This document shows, piece after piece, positions 1 to 7,967 of a stretch of 64,000 bases of DNA. The notes below the pieces were generated by a model that saw only the letters and a program-made list of their open reading frames with translations, was not told where the DNA came from and made no database searches. Numbering within the stretch: the stretch's first letter is position 1; every line of letters starts with the position of its first letter. The stretch lies in contig CAVOGY010000002.1 in assembly GCA_963695675.1 (NCBI GenBank), positions 326,956 to 390,955 on the forward strand, written 5' to 3'. The DNA is from DASUPK01 sp963695675. Lineage in GTDB: Bacteria; Actinomycetota; Thermoleophilia; Solirubrobacterales; 70-9. Made by a program: the position numbers and the translations under genes.

Positions 1-765
1 TTGCGCACCCGCCGCGCTCTGTACGAGGCCGACGTGATCGCCTGCGAGGACACCCGGCGCACGGGGTTGTTGCTGGAGCGGCTCGAGATCCAGGCTCTGC
101 GGCTCCTCTCCTACCACGAGGGCAACGAGGCCGAGCGCGCGCGGGAGCTGGCTCAGCGGATCGAGCGCGGGGACAACGTTGCGCTCGTCTCCGACTCGGG
201 CATGCCGGCCATCTCGGACCCCGGCTACCGGCTGATCCGGGCCTGCATAGACCGCGACCTCGATCTCGAGGTCCTGCCAGGCCCCTCCTCGATTCTCACC
301 GCCCTGGTCGCATCCGGTCTCCCGACTCACCGCTTTCGCTTCCAGGGCTTTCTGCCGCGGCGGACCGGCGAGCTCGAGCGGGTCCTGCAGTCGACCGAGA
401 CACTGATCGCCTTCGAGTCGCCGCGTCGCCTCCCCGAGTCGTTGCGGGCACTCGCACAGCTGGCGCCCGACCGCCCGGCGGCGGTTTGCCGAGAGCTCAC
501 CAAGCTGCACGAGGAGATCGCGCGCGGCACCCTGGGCGAGCTCTCCCGGCGCTTCCGCGACGAGGCCCGCGGCGAGATCGTCGTCGTGATCGGCCCCGCG
601 GCGGAGCGCGGCACGGCGGACATCGGCTTTGCCACGGACGCGCTACGAGGCCTGATCCGCGCCGGGGCCCGGCCCCGTGCCGCTGCCAGCGTCGTCTCCG
701 CCCTCACCGGGGTGCCGGCCAACGACCTCTATCGCGGGATCACCGGGCGGGATCCGCGCAGGTAA
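1..765 (+). CDS. rsmI: 16S rRNA (cytidine-1402-2'-O)-methyltransferase, 5' end cut by window edge
   Basis: RsmI uses S-adenosylmethionine to 2'-O-methylate C1402 in the decoding centre of 16S rRNA. The visible part carries the family motifs ACEDTRRTGLLLERL near the start, VALVSDSGMPAISDPGYRLI around residues 60-79, and LPGPSSILTALVASGLPT around 92-109. The family normally begins about 20-30 residues earlier with a VATPIGNL-type motif, which is absent, so the TTG at base 1 is probably an internal codon and the true start lies outside the window. The C-terminal region is alanine- and arginine-rich. The gene ends just before a family A palindromic repeat and converges on the PQQ-type propeller gene. 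Confidence 0.93.
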   Translation: MRTRRALYEADVIACEDTRRTGLLLERLEIQALRLLSYHEGNEAERARELAQRIERGDNVALVSDSGMPAISDPGYRLIRACIDRDLDLEVLPGPSSILTALVASGLPTHRFRFQGFLPRRTGELERVLQSTETLIAFESPRRLPESLRALAQLAPDRPAAVCRELTKLHEEIARGTLGELSRRFRDEARGEIVVVIGPAAERGTADIGFATDALRGLIRAGARPRAAASVVSALTGVPANDLYRGITGRDPRR

Positions 766-778
766 TCCGCGCAGGTAA

Positions 779-875
779 ACGGCTTCGCCATCAGGTCGCG
801 GCCACAAGCGGCCGCCCCATATAACCGCTCGGGGCTCCGCCCCTCGCTCATAGTGGAGCGGCCTGGTGGCCGCTA
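779..875 (-). repeat. Family A palindromic repeat, copy 1
   Basis: This ~97-bp element is shared with 5428-5524 (opposite orientation) and 16472-16569. It holds tandem hairpin arms: ACGGCTTCGCC, GCGGCCACAAGCGGCCGC, a GGGGCTCCGCCCC arm, and a terminal GCGGCCTGGTGGCCGC arm ending in CTA on the + strand. That CTA is the TAG stop of the propeller gene on the minus strand. It lies between two convergent genes, which fits a bidirectional 3'-end or REP-like role, but no T-tract is present. Confidence 0.85.
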
Positions 876-2156
876 CGCGGCAACCCGTGCTTTTTTCTTG
901 CCGCGCACCACGAAGCCGTTCTCCGAGCGGCCCTTCGCCGGCTTGAGGGCGTAGATCACCCGGTAGCCGGTCATGTAGAGCTTCTGGCCGTCGGCGATCA
1001 CCGGGTTGTAGGCGCCATCGCGGGAGGCGAAGACCACCTTGCCGTCTGATGCCCGGAAGCCGAAGGTCTGCGTCGTCTTCAGATCGCCGACGTAGAAGAT
1101 GTCCCCCACGACGCTGCCCGCTCCCGAGACCGGGCCGTTCGCGGACTCGGACCAGCGCTGGCTGCCGGTGCGGGCGTTGAGCGCGTAGACGGTTCCGTCG
1201 TAGGAGCCGAAGTAGACGGTGGGTGGCGTGTCGTGAGTCTTTGCGGCCGCCGCGGCGCTGTAGACGTAGCCACCGGTGGAGGTCGACCAGGAGAGGCTGC
1301 CCGTGTCCTCGTCGAAGGCGTGGAAACCGCCCCCGAGATCGCCGGCGTAGACGTGGCCAAAGGCCGCCGTCGCGGTCCCGTAGATGCTGTTGCCGACGCT
1401 CGTCTGCCACTTCACCTGACCGTTCGAGGCTCTGATCGCCGTCATCTCGCCGCCGTAGTCGCCGACGTAGAGGACCCCGTTGCTGAACGCGGGCGACGCC
1501 TTGACTGCGCCGCCGACGGGGGTGCTCCAGAGCTGCTTGCCGCTGCGCTTGTCGAAGGCGTAGACGGAACCGCACTCGCACCCCGCGATCACCTCGTCTC
1601 CGACGACGAGCGGGGAGGACTCCGTCCGTCCCGGAAGGGAGTTGTGCCAGGCGACCTTTCCGTTCCTCGCCTTGAGTGCCTGGACCTGCCCGGGCTCCAG
1701 GTTCGAGACGTAGAGCCGGCCGTCGCTGTAGGTCGGCGCCGAGGCGTTCAGGGTGGCGACGTCGCGGCGCCAGCGCTGCTTGCCGTTGCGCGTATTGAGC
1801 GCGAAGGCCTCGCCGTTGTTGTCGATCCCATAGAGGGTGTCGCCGACGACGATCGGCGAGTACTCCATCAGGTGCCGGGCGTCATAGGTCCAGGCCACCT
1901 TGTAGGGCGGCCTGACCCTGTGTGTCGGCATGTACCGGGTTCGGGCCGCATCCAGCCCGTAGGTGGGCCAGTTGGTCGTCTGCGGCGCGGGCGGGGCCGG
2001 TGCTGGAACCGGGGCCGAGGTGGTCGTCTCCTCAGAGCCGCCGGGATTCCGCAGCAGCAGCCAGCCGCCGACGCCGATTGCCGCGACCAGGCCGACTGTC
2101 ACGGCGATCGTCGCGGCACGATGCGTGGTCCAGAGAGTCGTGAAGAGCTTTGCCAT
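873..2156 (-). CDS. Membrane-anchored PQQ-like beta-propeller repeat protein
   Basis: The protein has 427 residues. It starts MAKLFTTLWTTHRAATIAV, continues into one hydrophobic segment (about residues 13-32), then a Pro/Ala-rich spacer (PAPAPPAP), then repeated blades of the type YALNARTGSQRW, AFDKRSGKQLW and ALKARNGKVAW. These Gly-x-x-x-W blade ends are typical of PQQ/BamB-like eight-bladed propellers. The topology predicts an extracytoplasmic propeller held by one N-terminal anchor. The function could be scaffolding or binding; no PQQ ligand residues can be assigned. The frame is open further upstream, but ATG at 2156 directly precedes the hydrophobic segment. The TAG stop is formed by the end of a family A repeat. 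Confidence 0.8.
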   Translation of the reverse strand: MAKLFTTLWTTHRAATIAVTVGLVAAIGVGGWLLLRNPGGSEETTTSAPVPAPAPPAPQTTNWPTYGLDAARTRYMPTHRVRPPYKVAWTYDARHLMEYSPIVVGDTLYGIDNNGEAFALNTRNGKQRWRRDVATLNASAPTYSDGRLYVSNLEPGQVQALKARNGKVAWHNSLPGRTESSPLVVGDEVIAGCECGSVYAFDKRSGKQLWSTPVGGAVKASPAFSNGVLYVGDYGGEMTAIRASNGQVKWQTSVGNSIYGTATAAFGHVYAGDLGGGFHAFDEDTGSLSWSTSTGGYVYSAAAAAKTHDTPPTVYFGSYDGTVYALNARTGSQRWSESANGPVSGAGSVVGDIFYVGDLKTTQTFGFRASDGKVVFASRDGAYNPVIADGQKLYMTGYRVIYALKPAKGRSENGFVVRGKKKARVAA

Positions 2157-2271
2157 TCCCCACAGGTTCGAGGCGCAGATCAAACGGGAAACCCCTAATT
2201 CCCGTATCAAGAGCGCGCTAACCGGACAGCCCGCCGATCGACCGGTTGCGGCGCTAACTTGGGCGCAGCAG

Positions 2272-2535
2272 ATGGCCAAGCGCGAGCCACGCATGATTTC
2301 GCTCGGCTACGGGAAATTCGCCCGGGCGGATCGCATCTATGCCCTCGTCCCACTCGATCCGAAGGAGCGGGGCGAGGGGCGGCGCACCTACGTGCACGTC
2401 GACGACATGGCGGAGCCGATCGTCGCCTCGCGCTCGGAGCGAGCGATCCTCGCCGACGTCGAGGCGGCCCTCACCGAGGCCGCGGGCATCCCACGGCGCC
2501 GTCGCGGCGCGAAGGGGCAGGAGAAGCTGCTGTAA
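2272..2535 (+). CDS. Small RemA/DUF370-like protein
   Basis: This 87-residue protein contains ISLGYGKFARADRIYALVPL near the N-terminus, which resembles the RemA/DUF370 signature (IGFGNIVAANRIIAIV in Firmicutes). RemA-type proteins are small oligomeric DNA-binding regulators. It is followed by RRTYVHVDDMAEPIVASRSE, matching the second conserved half, and ends in a basic tail (PRRRRGAKGQEKLL). The start is ATG 2272; ATG 2293 in the same frame is an alternative that would begin exactly at the conserved core. It lies 15 bases before metG, so the two are probably co-transcribed, and is divergent from the propeller gene. The family assignment is by motif only. Confidence 0.65.
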   Translation: MAKREPRMISLGYGKFARADRIYALVPLDPKERGEGRRTYVHVDDMAEPIVASRSERAILADVEAALTEAAGIPRRRRGAKGQEKLL

Positions 2536-2550
2536 GTAGGCTCACTCCTC

Positions 2551-4050
2551 GTGAGCTTCTACGTCACCACCCCGATCTACTACGTCAACGGCGAGCCCCA
2601 TCTGGGCCACGCCTACTCGACGATCGCCGCGGACATCCTCGCCCGGCACCATCGGCAGCGGGGCGAGGATGTCTTCTTCCTCACGGGAACGGATGAGCAC
2701 GGCGAACCGGTCGCGCAGCAGGCCGAGGCGGAGGGCGTTACGCCGCGCGAGCTGGGCGACCGGCTCGCGCCCCGGTTCAAGGAGATGGCGGCCAAGATCA
2801 ACGCCTCCAACGACTTCTTCATCCGCACCACCGACGAGGGCCACATGAAGCGGGTCCAGGAGATCGTCCAGCGCGTCTACGACAACGGCCACGTCTACGA
2901 GGGGATCTATGAGGGCTGGTACTGCCCGCGCTGCGCGGACTTCAAGACGGAATCGGAGCTGGGGCCGGATAACACCTGCCCGATCCACAAGATCCCGCTC
3001 ACCCGTGAGAGTCAGAAGAACTGGTTCTTCAGGCTCTCGGCCTTCCAGGACGACCTGGAGAAGCTCTATGAGGAGCGGCCCGACTTCGTCATCCCGGAGT
3101 TCCGCAAGAACGAGGCGCTCGCCTTCATCAAGCAGGGCCTGCAGGACGTCTCCCTCTCGCGCCCGACGCTGAAGTGGGGTGTGCCGGTGCCCTGGGACCC
3201 CGACCAGGTGATCTACGTCTGGTTCGACGCGTTGCTCAACTACTACACGGCGCTCGGCTACGGGGTCGAGGGGAAGGACGTGACCGAGCAGTTCTGGCCA
3301 CCGTTCCACATCCTCGCCAAGGACATCCTCAAGTTTCACGCCGTCTACTGGCCGGCGTTCCTGATGGCGGCCGACATCGAGGTACCGCGGCGCATGTTCA
3401 TCCATGGCTACCTGCTGATGGAGGGACACAAGATGTCCAAGTCGCTCGGCAACGTCCTCGATCCCGATGAGGTGATCGACAAGTTCGGCGCCGACGCGCT
3501 GCGCTTCTACTGTTTCCGCGAGGTCTCATTCGGCCAGGACGGCTCGATCTCACCCGCCGGGTTCGAGGCGAGGTACGAGAAGGAGCTGGCGGACCAGTAC
3601 GGCAACCTCGCCAACCGGGTGCTCTCGATGATCGGCCGCTACCGAGAGGGGGCGATTCCCGAAGCCGAGGCAGAGGACATGCTCGCCGGCGAATTCGAGG
3701 GCGCACCGGACCGCATCAGAGGGCTGCTCGACGACGCGGAGCTGAGCCAGGCCCTGGAGGAGATCTGGAGCCTCGTCCGCCGGCTCAACCAGTACGTCGA
3801 GGAGACGAAGCCGTGGGAGCTCGCCAAGGATGACTCGGTTGCTACGAGACTCGATTCGGTCCTCTATGGCCTGGCGGAGGGGCTGAGAGTGACGACGCTC
3901 CTGCTCCATTCCTACATGCCGGAGACGACCGCGCGGCTGCTCGAGGCGCTCGGCGAGTCCGGTCGCGAGCTGGCCGAGTTCGGCTCCCGGGGCGGCGGTC
4001 AAACACTGGGCGAGCTCGCCCCGCTCTTCCCCAAGCTCGAACTCGCGTAG
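2551..4050 (+). CDS. metG: Methionyl-tRNA synthetase
   Basis: This enzyme charges tRNA-Met with methionine using ATP. It has 499 residues, the size of the short class that lacks the C-terminal dimerisation domain. The class I signature HLGH is at residues 17-20 and KMSKS at about 294-298. A zinc-knob-like CPRC...CPIH arrangement sits near residues 128-150. FDALLNYYTALG and PFHILAKDILKFHAVYWPAF are characteristic of the catalytic domain, followed by an alpha-helical anticodon-binding domain (NQYVEETKPWELAKD). Translation starts at GTG 2551 (MSFYVTTPIYYVNGEPHLGH), a typical MetG N-terminus with no extra residues. Confidence 0.97.
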   Translation: MSFYVTTPIYYVNGEPHLGHAYSTIAADILARHHRQRGEDVFFLTGTDEHGEPVAQQAEAEGVTPRELGDRLAPRFKEMAAKINASNDFFIRTTDEGHMKRVQEIVQRVYDNGHVYEGIYEGWYCPRCADFKTESELGPDNTCPIHKIPLTRESQKNWFFRLSAFQDDLEKLYEERPDFVIPEFRKNEALAFIKQGLQDVSLSRPTLKWGVPVPWDPDQVIYVWFDALLNYYTALGYGVEGKDVTEQFWPPFHILAKDILKFHAVYWPAFLMAADIEVPRRMFIHGYLLMEGHKMSKSLGNVLDPDEVIDKFGADALRFYCFREVSFGQDGSISPAGFEARYEKELADQYGNLANRVLSMIGRYREGAIPEAEAEDMLAGEFEGAPDRIRGLLDDAELSQALEEIWSLVRRLNQYVEETKPWELAKDDSVATRLDSVLYGLAEGLRVTTLLLHSYMPETTARLLEALGESGRELAEFGSRGGGQTLGELAPLFPKLELA

Positions 4051-4059
4051 CGCCAATCG

Positions 4060-4103
4060 ACGGAGGTCTATCGATCCGTTAACGGAGGTCCATCGATCTG
4101 TTA
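4060..4103 (+). repeat. Tandem 22-bp direct repeat with ATCGAT core upstream of a secreted-protein gene
   Basis: Two adjacent 22-bp units (4060-4081 and 4082-4103) differ at two positions. Each contains ACGGAGGTC followed by ATCGAT and ends in GTTA. They lie between the metG stop and the start of a small secreted-protein gene. Tandem spacing of exactly two helical turns suggests paired binding sites for a regulator; this is inference. Confidence 0.6.
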
Positions 4104-4124
4104 TGCCCGTTACGCTGCGTCGCG

Positions 4125-4556
4125 GTGGCCAGGAGGAACCAGATAGGGAGGAGGGTGGCCTTGCTCGCCCTCACCGGCGCACTCGCGCTGCCCCCGTCCA
4201 TCGCCGCTGCGGGTGACGGCCCGATGGCGACCAAGTCGGGAGCGATCGTCAACTTCGTGACGACGGGGAAACTCAGGGTCGCCAAGCGGATCCAGCCGCT
4301 TGCGGTCTGCAACGTGAACTGTGACGTGTCCGGCACCGGGCTCCTCAAGGGCATGGGGGGCAGGGCAGCCTTTTCCGATAGCAACTCCTTCGCGGCGGGC
4401 CAACAGTTCGGTCTCTTCGTGATCGTCAAGGGGCAGCTCCTCAAGCTGATGAAGGCCAACCCCGGCAAGTTCAGGCTCAAAGAGACGCTCACCGCAATCG
4501 ATCCGACGACCGGCGCGACAGACACGGTCTCGCGGACCTTCAAGTTCAAGCGCTAG
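4125..4556 (+). CDS. Small secreted protein of unknown function
   Basis: This 143-residue product has a Sec-type signal: basic MARRNQIGRR, hydrophobic VALLALTGALALPPS, then a likely cleavage after AAA. The mature part is beta-rich and contains a close cysteine pair (CNVNCDVSG) and a basic C-terminus (TFKFKR). I do not recognise the family. The start GTG 4125 gives the full n-region; an in-frame GTG at 4155 would still leave a hydrophobic leader. It is followed after 25 bases by a secreted trypsin-like protease, so the pair may be co-expressed, possibly under the 22-bp tandem repeat at 4060-4103. Confidence 0.65.
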   Translation: MARRNQIGRRVALLALTGALALPPSIAAAGDGPMATKSGAIVNFVTTGKLRVAKRIQPLAVCNVNCDVSGTGLLKGMGGRAAFSDSNSFAAGQQFGLFVIVKGQLLKLMKANPGKFRLKETLTAIDPTTGATDTVSRTFKFKR

Positions 4557-4581
4557 AGCCGCGCTGCCGTTTATTTCCGTG

Positions 4582-5430
4582 ATGCTGTCGCGTACCGCCA
4601 GGGTGGGATTGGCGCTGATCTGCGTCACGGGACTGGTTGCGTCCGCTGCCGCCGGGACGGCGGCGGCCAAGGGGACGCGGGCGAGGGCGAGCATCGTCGG
4701 CGGGACACCGGCCTCCATTCAGGATTGGGGATTCACCGTGGCGGTGCTCACCCCGCACACGCTGTGCACCGGGTCGGTGATCTCGCCGACCAGGGTGCTG
4801 ACGGCGGCGCACTGCGTCGGAAATCCGGGATCGATGGCCGTGCGGGCGAAGTCGACCAGCGCATTCGGCGGCGGCGAGACGCTGGGAGTGAGTGCGATCG
4901 CGATCAACCCCGCCTGGGCGCACGGCTTCGCGGGCGACCTCGCCGTCCTCACACTCGGGACGCCGACGACGGCGCCCTCGATCCAGCTGGCGGATGCGAC
5001 CGAGGATTCGACCTACACCCGTCCGGGCTCGGTCGTGTCCGTCGCGGGGTTTGGCACGAGGAAACCCGCCGTCCTCCCCAAGGCCAAGGTCGGCCTGCTG
5101 ACCGCGACTCAGGTGTTCGTGCAGGGCTTCTGCCCCCTGCCGCCATGGGCGATCTGCAACTCGGGCGGGCGCTCCGGGCTGATCGCGATACGAAAGATCG
5201 GGCGAAAGGTCCGGCGACGGCCGGTCCAGCGGACCATCTGCGCCGGCGACAGCGGCGGCCCGATGGTCGCCACCACCCCGGCGGGCCTGAGGCTGGTCGG
5301 CGTGGCGGAGGCGACTGCGTCTCCCTCGAAGCGGTCCCCGTTCGGTTTCGTGCACTGTGGTCTCAAGGGCTACCCAGCGATCCACACGCGGGTCGCCTTG
5401 TGGTCGAGCTTCATCCAGGGCAATCTGTAG
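4582..5430 (+). CDS. Secreted trypsin-like (S1 family) serine protease
   Basis: The protein has an N-terminal signal segment (hydrophobic residues 8-24), then the sequence ARASIVGG, where cleavage would expose the Ile-Val-Gly-Gly N-terminus of an active chymotrypsin-fold enzyme. The triad is visible: His in VLTAAHC (about residue 76), Asp in AGDLAVLTL, and Ser in CAGDSGGPM (about residue 223). Several cysteines could form disulfides. A Lys/Arg-rich loop (RKIGRKVRRRPVQR) precedes the Ser loop. ATG 4582 is preferred over the adjacent GTG 4579. The TAG stop is the first triplet of a family A repeat. Confidence 0.9.
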   Translation: MLSRTARVGLALICVTGLVASAAAGTAAAKGTRARASIVGGTPASIQDWGFTVAVLTPHTLCTGSVISPTRVLTAAHCVGNPGSMAVRAKSTSAFGGGETLGVSAIAINPAWAHGFAGDLAVLTLGTPTTAPSIQLADATEDSTYTRPGSVVSVAGFGTRKPAVLPKAKVGLLTATQVFVQGFCPLPPWAICNSGGRSGLIAIRKIGRKVRRRPVQRTICAGDSGGPMVATTPAGLRLVGVAEATASPSKRSPFGFVHCGLKGYPAIHTRVALWSSFIQGNL

Positions 5431-5524
5431 CGGCCACCAGGCCGCACCACTTTGAGCGAGGGGCGAAGCCCCGAGCGGTTGTGTGGGGCGGCCGCTTGTG
5501 GCCGCGATCTGATGGCGAAGCCGT
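5428..5524 (+). repeat. Family A palindromic repeat, copy 2
   Basis: This is inverted relative to copies 1 and 3. It begins with TAGCGGCCACCAGGCCGC, whose TAG is the stop codon of the protease gene, and runs through GAGGGGCGAAGCCCC and GCGGCCGCTTGTGGCCGC to GGCGAAGCCGT. The next gene, tatD, starts 18 bases later, so the element sits between two co-directional genes. Confidence 0.85.
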
Positions 5525-5542
5525 CGCACCTAGACTCGGCCC

Positions 5543-6313
5543 GTGGTCGACACGCACGCGCACCTCGGCCTCTGCGAGCAGGATGAGGAGGAGCTGCTGG
5601 CGGCCGCCCGCGAGGCGGCCGTTCGGCGCATCCTCGACGTCGGCCTGGGCGAGGACTCGAACCCCGATGTGGTGCGCGCGGCTGGGATTCACGATGAGGT
5701 CTTTGCAGCCGTCGGGCGCCATCCGAATGGCGCAAGCGGGTTCGACGGAGAGGCGGCGGAGCGGATCGAGGAGCTCTGCTCGCGTCCGGGTGTCGTCGCC
5801 GTCGGGGAGACCGGGCTCGATTTCTACCGGGACCGTGCCGATCCGGAGGACCAGCGGCGGGCCTTTTCGGCTCAGATCTCGATCGCGCGGCGCGCAGGCA
5901 AGCCGCTCGTCATCCACCTCCGCGACCAGGATGGATCCGAGGACGCCGTCTCGGAGGCGTTCGCCACCCTCGCCAACGAGGGCGACGGGGTGGCGGTGAT
6001 CCTCCACTGCTTCTCGGCCGGCCAGGGCTGGGCGGAGCGGGCGGCCGAGCGGGGCTGGTACTGCTCCTTCGCGGGCAACCTCACCTATCCGAAGGCGGAT
6101 GCGATCCGCGAGGCGGCCGCGCTCGTGCCCGAGGGCCGCCTGCTGGTCGAGACCGACTCGCCGTTCCTGGCCCCACAGCCCGTGCGCGGCAAGCGGAACC
6201 AGCCCGCGAACGTCGTCGCCACGGCTGAGCGGCTCGCCGAGATCCGCGGCGTTCCGTACGGTGATCTCGAGCGAACCGTGGAGGCGAACGCCGCGACAGT
6301 CTTCGGGTGGTGA
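5543..6313 (+). CDS. tatD: TatD family metal-dependent deoxyribonuclease
   Basis: TatD hydrolases are TIM-barrel, two-metal nucleases of the amidohydrolase superfamily. The 256-residue product has the HxH metal site at the very start (VDTHAHLG), GETGLDFYRD in the middle, HLRDQDGSEDA and HCFSAG for further metal ligands, and the diagnostic C-terminal VETDSPFLAPQPVRGKRNQP. Translation starts at GTG 5543. The stop overlaps the rsmA start, and the order tatD-rsmA-ispE forms one operon, as in many Gram-positive bacteria (usually after metG, as here). Confidence 0.95.
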   Translation: MVDTHAHLGLCEQDEEELLAAAREAAVRRILDVGLGEDSNPDVVRAAGIHDEVFAAVGRHPNGASGFDGEAAERIEELCSRPGVVAVGETGLDFYRDRADPEDQRRAFSAQISIARRAGKPLVIHLRDQDGSEDAVSEAFATLANEGDGVAVILHCFSAGQGWAERAAERGWYCSFAGNLTYPKADAIREAAALVPEGRLLVETDSPFLAPQPVRGKRNQPANVVATAERLAEIRGVPYGDLERTVEANAATVFGW

Positions 6314-7116
6314 CCGGCTCGCGTCCGCCGGAGCGCTCGTCGCGCCGGCTCGGCCAGAACTTCCTCGCGGACCCCAACCTGCTCGACGCGATCGTGCGCG
6401 AGGCCGAGCTCGATCCGGCCGACGTCGTCCTCGAGGTGGGGGGAGGCGGCGGCGCGCTCACGGAGCGAATGGCGCCCGCCGTCGCCTGCCTGCACGTCAT
6501 CGAGGTGGACGAGCGGCTGCGGGATGAGCTCGAGCCCCTCGCGCAAGCCGCCGGCAACGTGAACGTCGTCTGGGGGGATGCGATGCGGGTCGAGATGGAG
6601 GATCTGGCCCCTGCTCCCACCAAGATGGTGGCCAACCTGCCGTACTCGATCGCCACCCCGCTGCTGATCCGGACGATCCTTGAGCTCCCCTCGGTCGGGA
6701 GCTGGGTGGTGATGGTCCAGCGCGAGATCGCGGACCGACTTCGGGCCGAGCCCGGGAGCCGCGAGTACGGGTCGCCCAGTGTGCTGGTGCAGTTCGCCTG
6801 CGAGCTGACCATGCTTCGTTCCGTTGACCCCGCGGTTTTCGTGCCGCGGCCTCGGGTCGGGTCGGCGCTGCTCCGGCTGCGCCGGAGCGGGCCGGGGGCG
6901 CCGGAGTCGGTCGCCAGCCTCGTCCGGCAATCCTTCGCCCACCGTCGCAAGTCGCTGGCCCGATCTTTGGAGCTCGCCAGTCCAGGGACCCTCCGGCTGG
7001 CCCAGCGAGCCCTCGAGGAGATCGGCCGGCCGGCGGACGCTCGGGCCGAGGCCCTCTCGCCCGGCGAGTTCGAGCGCCTCGCCGAGGCGCTCGCGAGGCA
7101 GGGAGCGGAGCTGTGA
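6307..7116 (+). CDS. rsmA: 16S rRNA (adenine-1518/1519-N6)-dimethyltransferase
   Basis: RsmA/KsgA dimethylates two adjacent adenines near the 3' end of 16S rRNA during 30S maturation. The sequence shows RRLGQNFLADPNLLDAIV at the N-terminus, the SAM-binding motif LEVGGGGGALTERM (the family more often has GPGxGxLT), the catalytic NLPYSIATPLL, and the C-terminal FVPRPRVGSALLRL and FAHRRKSL typical of the family. Two tandem GTG codons (6307, 6310) overlap the tatD stop. The length of 269 residues is normal. Confidence 0.95.
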   Translation: MVTGSRPPERSSRRLGQNFLADPNLLDAIVREAELDPADVVLEVGGGGGALTERMAPAVACLHVIEVDERLRDELEPLAQAAGNVNVVWGDAMRVEMEDLAPAPTKMVANLPYSIATPLLIRTILELPSVGSWVVMVQREIADRLRAEPGSREYGSPSVLVQFACELTMLRSVDPAVFVPRPRVGSALLRLRRSGPGAPESVASLVRQSFAHRRKSLARSLELASPGTLRLAQRALEEIGRPADARAEALSPGEFERLAEALARQGAEL

Positions 7117-7967
7117 GCAGAGACGCGTTGCCCGGGAGGATCCTCGCTCCGGCCAAGCTCAACCTCTGCCTCTACGTGGGGCCGCGCAGGGAGGACGGGC
7201 TGCACGAGGTTCGCTCGCTCTTCGAGCCCCTCGAGCTCGCCGATGAGCTGCGCATCAGCGAGTCGGAGGAGGATGAGGTGATCTGCGAGGGCATCGGGGC
7301 GCCCGATCTGGCCGCCACGGCCCTCGCCGCCCTACGCGAGCACGGCTGGGATGGGCCCCCGCTGCGGATCCAGGTCACCAAGCGCGTGCCGGTTGCGGCG
7401 GGGCTCGGAGGAGGCAGCGCCGACGCCGCGGCGGTGTTACGTCTCGCCCGCGGCGAGGTCGAGGGACTCCGATCGATCGCGGCTCAGATCGGCGCCGACG
7501 TCCCCTCGCAGCTTCAGCCCCGGCCCTGCCTGGTGGCCGGCGCCGGAGAGGTGATCGAGCCTGTGGCGACCCCGGCCGAGCACGGCGTGGTCCTGATCCC
7601 GCAGCCCGAGGGCCTCGCAACCGCTGCGGTCTACGCCGAGGCCGATCGCCTCGGCTCGCCGAGAGGGGAAGCCGAGCTCGAGGCGATTCGCCGTCAGCTG
7701 CGCGATGCCGTGGACGAGGGTGGCTCGCCGCTCAGCTACCGGGAACATCTGGTCAACGACCTGCAGCCGGGGGCGATCTCCCTGAAGCCCGAGATCGAGA
7801 AGGCGCTGCATGCGCTCGAGGAGGCCGGCGCGGCACATGCAATGGTCACCGGTTCGGGCCCGACGGCGTTCGGCATCTATCCGACGTCGGAGGAAGCGGC
7901 CGCCGGGGCGGATGAGCTGCGTGCCCGATTCCCCGATGTGCTGGCGACCAGACCCATGTCGCCGTGA
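7113..7967 (+). CDS. ispE: 4-diphosphocytidyl-2-C-methyl-D-erythritol kinase
   Basis: IspE phosphorylates CDP-methylerythritol in the MEP isoprenoid pathway. It is a GHMP kinase: PAKLNLCLYVGPRREDGLHE lies at the N-terminus, the ATP loop VPVAAGLGGGSADAAAVLRL in the middle, and MVTGSGPTAFGIYP is the third GHMP motif near the C-terminus. The 284 residues match the family. GTG 7113 overlaps the rsmA stop by four bases, and the following gene overlaps this stop in the same way, indicating translational coupling. Confidence 0.96.
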   Translation: MSRDALPGRILAPAKLNLCLYVGPRREDGLHEVRSLFEPLELADELRISESEEDEVICEGIGAPDLAATALAALREHGWDGPPLRIQVTKRVPVAAGLGGGSADAAAVLRLARGEVEGLRSIAAQIGADVPSQLQPRPCLVAGAGEVIEPVATPAEHGVVLIPQPEGLATAAVYAEADRLGSPRGEAELEAIRRQLRDAVDEGGSPLSYREHLVNDLQPGAISLKPEIEKALHALEEAGAAHAMVTGSGPTAFGIYPTSEEAAAGADELRARFPDVLATRPMSP

